The notes beneath the pieces were generated by a model. It worked only from the letters and a program-made list of their open reading frames with translations. It was not told the DNA's origin and did not search any database. A stretch of DNA of 64,000 nt, from contig NZ_JADFBX010000009.1 of the NCBI RefSeq assembly GCF_015223055.1, positions 1-64,000 on the forward strand. The letters are read 5' to 3'. Within the stretch, counting starts at the first letter, position 1. Each line of letters starts with the position of its first letter. Source of the stretch: Pedobacter sp. MC2016-24 (GTDB lineage Bacteria > Bacteroidota > Bacteroidia > Sphingobacteriales > Sphingobacteriaceae). The position numbers were made by a program, and so were the translations under genes. Positions 61,426-64,000 of the stretch are shown here, piece by piece.

Positions 61426-62454
61426 ATGGAAGAAGTAAATCACATGACTGAACAATCATCGTATGGCGTTGATATCCGTGCGTTGAACGAGAAAATACAA
61501 CAGGAAAGTACATTTATTGATCTCTTGTTTATGGAGATGGATAAGGTGATTGTTGGGCAGCGATACATGGTAGAGCGTTTGATGATCGGCTTATTGGCTG
61601 ATGGGCACATTTTGCTGGAAGGTGTACCCGGTTTGGCAAAAACACTGGCCATCAATACGCTTTCTAAGACGATTGATGCAGGTTTCAGCAGGATTCAGTT
61701 TACACCTGACCTGTTACCTGCCGATTTATTGGGAACCATGATTTATAACCAGAAGAAAGAGGAATTCATCGTTCGGAAAGGACCATTGTTTTCTAACTTT
61801 ATCCTGGCTGATGAGATTAACCGTGCGCCTGCAAAAGTACAGAGTGCGTTATTGGAAGCGATGCAGGAGCGTCAGGTAACCATTGGCGACAACACCTTTG
61901 ATCTTCCTAAACCATTTTTGGTTTTGGCAACGCAAAATCCGATAGAACAAGAGGGAACTTACCCGCTTCCGGAAGCCCAGGTAGACCGTTTCATGTTGAA
62001 AGTAGTGATCGGTTATCCTAAAAAAGAGGATGAGAAAAAAATTATGCGGGCAAATATAGCGCCGCAGGGTATGCCTAAGCCGAACACCATTTTGCATCCG
62101 GATGATATTTTGAGGGCCAGAAAAGTGGTGAAAGAAGTATATATGGATGAGAAGATTGAGCAATACATCATTGACATTGTTTTCGCTACCCGTTTCCCTG
62201 ATCAATATAAACTGGCTGATTATAAAAACCTGATCAGCTTTGGTGCTTCACCGAGGGCGAGTATCAATCTGGCCTTAGCTTCCAAGGCCTATGCTTTCAT
62301 TAAGCGGAGGGGTTACGTTATTCCTGAAGACGTGCGTGCCGTTTGCCATGACGTACTGAGACATCGGATTGGCTTGACTTACGAAGCGGAGGCAGAAGAT
62401 ATTACAACTGAAACCATCATCACCGGGATCTTAAACGCGATAGAAGTTCCTTAG
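61426..62454 (+). CDS. MoxR-family AAA ATPase
   Basis: A 342-residue AAA+ ATPase with Walker A EGVPGLAKT, Walker B LADEINRAPAKVQSALLEAM and sensor motif ATQNPIEQEGTYPLPEAQ. MoxR proteins are chaperones acting with VWA-domain partners, here DUF58 and Bat proteins. The next gene follows after 2 bp. Upstream, TTGT and TAATTTTC separated by 19 bp give a weak promoter at about 61370-61400. Confidence 0.92.
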   Translation: MEEVNHMTEQSSYGVDIRALNEKIQQESTFIDLLFMEMDKVIVGQRYMVERLMIGLLADGHILLEGVPGLAKTLAINTLSKTIDAGFSRIQFTPDLLPADLLGTMIYNQKKEEFIVRKGPLFSNFILADEINRAPAKVQSALLEAMQERQVTIGDNTFDLPKPFLVLATQNPIEQEGTYPLPEAQVDRFMLKVVIGYPKKEDEKKIMRANIAPQGMPKPNTILHPDDILRARKVVKEVYMDEKIEQYIIDIVFATRFPDQYKLADYKNLISFGASPRASINLALASKAYAFIKRRGYVIPEDVRAVCHDVLRHRIGLTYEAEAEDITTETIITGILNAIEVP

Positions 62455-62456
62455 TT

Positions 62457-63332
62457 ATGGATACTAAAGATCTCTTAAAAAAAGTAAGAAAGATTGAAAT
62501 TAAGACCCGTGGGTTGAGCAATCAGATCTTTTCAGGAGAGTACCAATCGGCCTTTAAGGGTCGTGGTATGGCCTTTAGCGAGGTTCGGGAATATCAAATG
62601 GGAGATGAAATACGTACCATTGACTGGAACGTAACTGCACGTTTTAACCATCCGTATGTCAAAGTGTTTGACGAGGAGCGTGAAATGACGGTGATGTTGT
62701 TGGTTGATGTTAGCGGCTCGAAGAATTTTGGTACGCAGTTGCAGCAAAAGCAGGAACTGGCGACTGAGCTTTGTGCTGTACTTGCTTTTTCGGCGATTCA
62801 GAATAACGATAAAGTAGGGGTGTTGTTTTTTAGCGACCAGGTAGAGAAGTTCATCCCACCAAAAAAAGGACGCAGTCACATTCTGATGATTATCCGGGAG
62901 CTAATTAATTTTAAACCGGCACATACCGGAACCAATATTGCCGAAGCTTTACGGTATTTTACCAGTGCGATTAAGAAACGCTGCACGGCATTTCTGATCT
63001 CAGATTTTATGAGCAGTACTTTTGAAAATGAGCTCAAAATTGCCAACAGAAAGCATGATCTGATCGCATTGCGTTTATTTGACGTTCATGAAGAGGAATT
63101 TCCGGATTTAGGAATTGTACCGATGCAGGATCAGGAAACCGGAGAACTGGAATGGGTAAATACAGGTGATCCGCAAGTTCGCCATGCTTTTAAAGTTGCT
63201 GCATTGGAGCGTAACGGTAGGTTAACGGACCTTTTTAAAAGATCTGGTGTGGATTTTACCCGGATTGGGACGCATCAATCGTATGTTAAACCCTTGATGA
63301 CATTGTTTAAAAAAAGAGAAGCCAGAAGATAG
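62457..63332 (+). CDS. DUF58 domain protein (VWA-like)
   Basis: A 291-residue soluble protein. The DUF58 signature GDEIRTIDWNVTARFNHPYV lies near residue 50. A VWA-type fold follows with DVSGSKNFGT, the MIDAS-like DxSxS. It starts 2 bp after moxR and ends 1 bp before the next gene. Part of the Bat (aerotolerance) operon type. Confidence 0.92.
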   Translation: MDTKDLLKKVRKIEIKTRGLSNQIFSGEYQSAFKGRGMAFSEVREYQMGDEIRTIDWNVTARFNHPYVKVFDEEREMTVMLLVDVSGSKNFGTQLQQKQELATELCAVLAFSAIQNNDKVGVLFFSDQVEKFIPPKKGRSHILMIIRELINFKPAHTGTNIAEALRYFTSAIKKRCTAFLISDFMSSTFENELKIANRKHDLIALRLFDVHEEEFPDLGIVPMQDQETGELEWVNTGDPQVRHAFKVAALERNGRLTDLFKRSGVDFTRIGTHQSYVKPLMTLFKKREARR

Positions 63333-63333
63333 C

Positions 63334-64000
63334 ATGATGAAACGTAGTTTTAAGTTTAGCTGGTGTCTGATGATCGGCCTGATTGGTTTGGCAAATCAGG
63401 GCATGGCGCAGGATGTTAAAGTGGCGGCCAAATTGGATCACACATCTATTCCTTTGGGCGATCAGACGAACCTCCGGCTGAGTGTTCATTTACCAACAAA
63501 AGCGGACGTTGTTTTTCCGGTACTTGGAGATACCATTTCTGCTAAAGTACAAATTGTGCAGGCTGGGAAAACAGATACGTTGGCTGATCCACAAAACCCA
63601 GCATTCCGAACCATTAGTCAAAGTTATGTGCTGACATCTTTTGAAGCCGGGTTACACATGGTACCTGCCTTCACTTTTAAAAGTGGGGGACAATCTTTCA
63701 GTACGAATGCACTTCCCCTGGAAATTACCGCTGTAAAAATAGATACCACCAAATCCATTTATGACATTAAAGAGCCCCTGGCTGTTTCTTATTCCTGGAT
63801 GGACTGGTTACGTGACCATTGGCCATGGGTGCTCATTCCCTTAATTGTTGTTGCTGCATTGATCGCTTTATGGTATTACCTGAGCAAAAGACGTCAGCAA
63901 AAACCAGTAGTTGAAGCTCCAAAACCGATCATTCCGGCACATGTGCAGGCACTGGATAAGTTGAAAGCTTTGAAAGACCGTAAATTGTGGCAGCAGAATG
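63334..64000 (+). CDS. Partial Bat-operon membrane protein, BatD-like
   Basis: Open at the right edge (222 codons seen). Starts ATG at 63334 (MMKRSFKFSW) immediately after the DUF58 stop; ATG at 63337 is an alternative. Signal peptide to about residue 24 (ends GMAQ), then a beta-rich extracytoplasmic domain, a membrane helix at about 165-185 (WPWVLIPLIVVAALIALWYY) and a basic cytoplasmic tail. Layout fits a BatD-like or BatA-partner protein; exact family uncertain because it is truncated. Confidence 0.75.
   Translation, partial: MMKRSFKFSWCLMIGLIGLANQGMAQDVKVAAKLDHTSIPLGDQTNLRLSVHLPTKADVVFPVLGDTISAKVQIVQAGKTDTLADPQNPAFRTISQSYVLTSFEAGLHMVPAFTFKSGGQSFSTNALPLEITAVKIDTTKSIYDIKEPLAVSYSWMDWLRDHWPWVLIPLIVVAALIALWYYLSKRRQQKPVVEAPKPIIPAHVQALDKLKALKDRKLWQQN

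Overview
The window comes from a Bacteroidota chromosome, most likely Sphingobacteriaceae (Pedobacter-like). This rests on several things seen in the sequence: AT-leaning DNA, almost no Shine-Dalgarno sequences but several TANNTTTG -7 elements (the Bacteroidota promoter form), a secreted protein ending in a gliding-motility/type IX secretion sorting domain, a DUF3822-rsmD-coaD cluster, many lipoproteins, and carbohydrate-active enzymes in small loci. Species assignment is inference. I see no tRNA, rRNA, CRISPR array, insertion sequence or prophage. The window ends inside a gene.

Layout. 1-6.5 kb: a minus-strand run of aldehyde dehydrogenase, AraC regulator, dipeptide epimerase, cardiolipin synthase, divergent Nramp-type transporter and a small membrane protein. 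6.6-9.2 kb: a DUF255 thioredoxin-fold protein and a SlyD-like prolyl isomerase, ended by a perfect 22-bp terminator shared with the next block. 9.3-13.9 kb: a probable zinc-homeostasis regulon. It has a five-gene minus-strand operon (41-residue lipoprotein, LolD-type ATPase, FtsX/MacB-type permease with a His-rich loop, DUF3299 protein, Fur-family regulator) and a divergent pair (MerC-like protein and COG0523 GTPase with a CxCC site). All three promoters carry the same palindromic operator, TGCAAY-N3-RTTGCA. 14-19 kb: ABC-F ATPase, HEAT-like protein, nitroreductase, GreA-like protein, and two tandem polysaccharide deacetylase lipoproteins. 19-30 kb: a DPP-IV-type peptidase, a beta-barrel protein, a convergent GH130/glycosyltransferase pair and ClpB, followed by a non-coding stretch with four 11-bp tandem repeats.

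30-37 kb: DUF1801 protein, MFS transporter, heparinase-like lyase, an ArsR regulator with an Old Yellow Enzyme under an obvious inverted-repeat operator, YceI, and small hypotheticals. 37-46 kb: pyrE, a YbbP/YbbA-like ABC exporter divergent from a TesA-like esterase (the same arrangement as in E. coli), an M48 protease, a third deacetylase and a Nudix hydrolase. 46-53.7 kb: coaD-rsmD-DUF3822, a RecD-like helicase, a four-helix-bundle membrane protein facing a histidine kinase, and GtrA with a GT39/ArnT-like glycosyltransferase. 53.7-61.3 kb: a pectin-degradation locus with a 1597-residue type IX-secreted pectate lyase, a beta-propeller glycosidase-like protein and a GH28 polygalacturonase. 61.4-64 kb: the start of a MoxR-DUF58-Bat-type operon.

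The part I consider most worth following is the 9.3-13.9 kb metal regulon, because regulator, operators, transporter, metallochaperone and a previously easy-to-miss lipoprotein can all be read from the sequence and fit one model.
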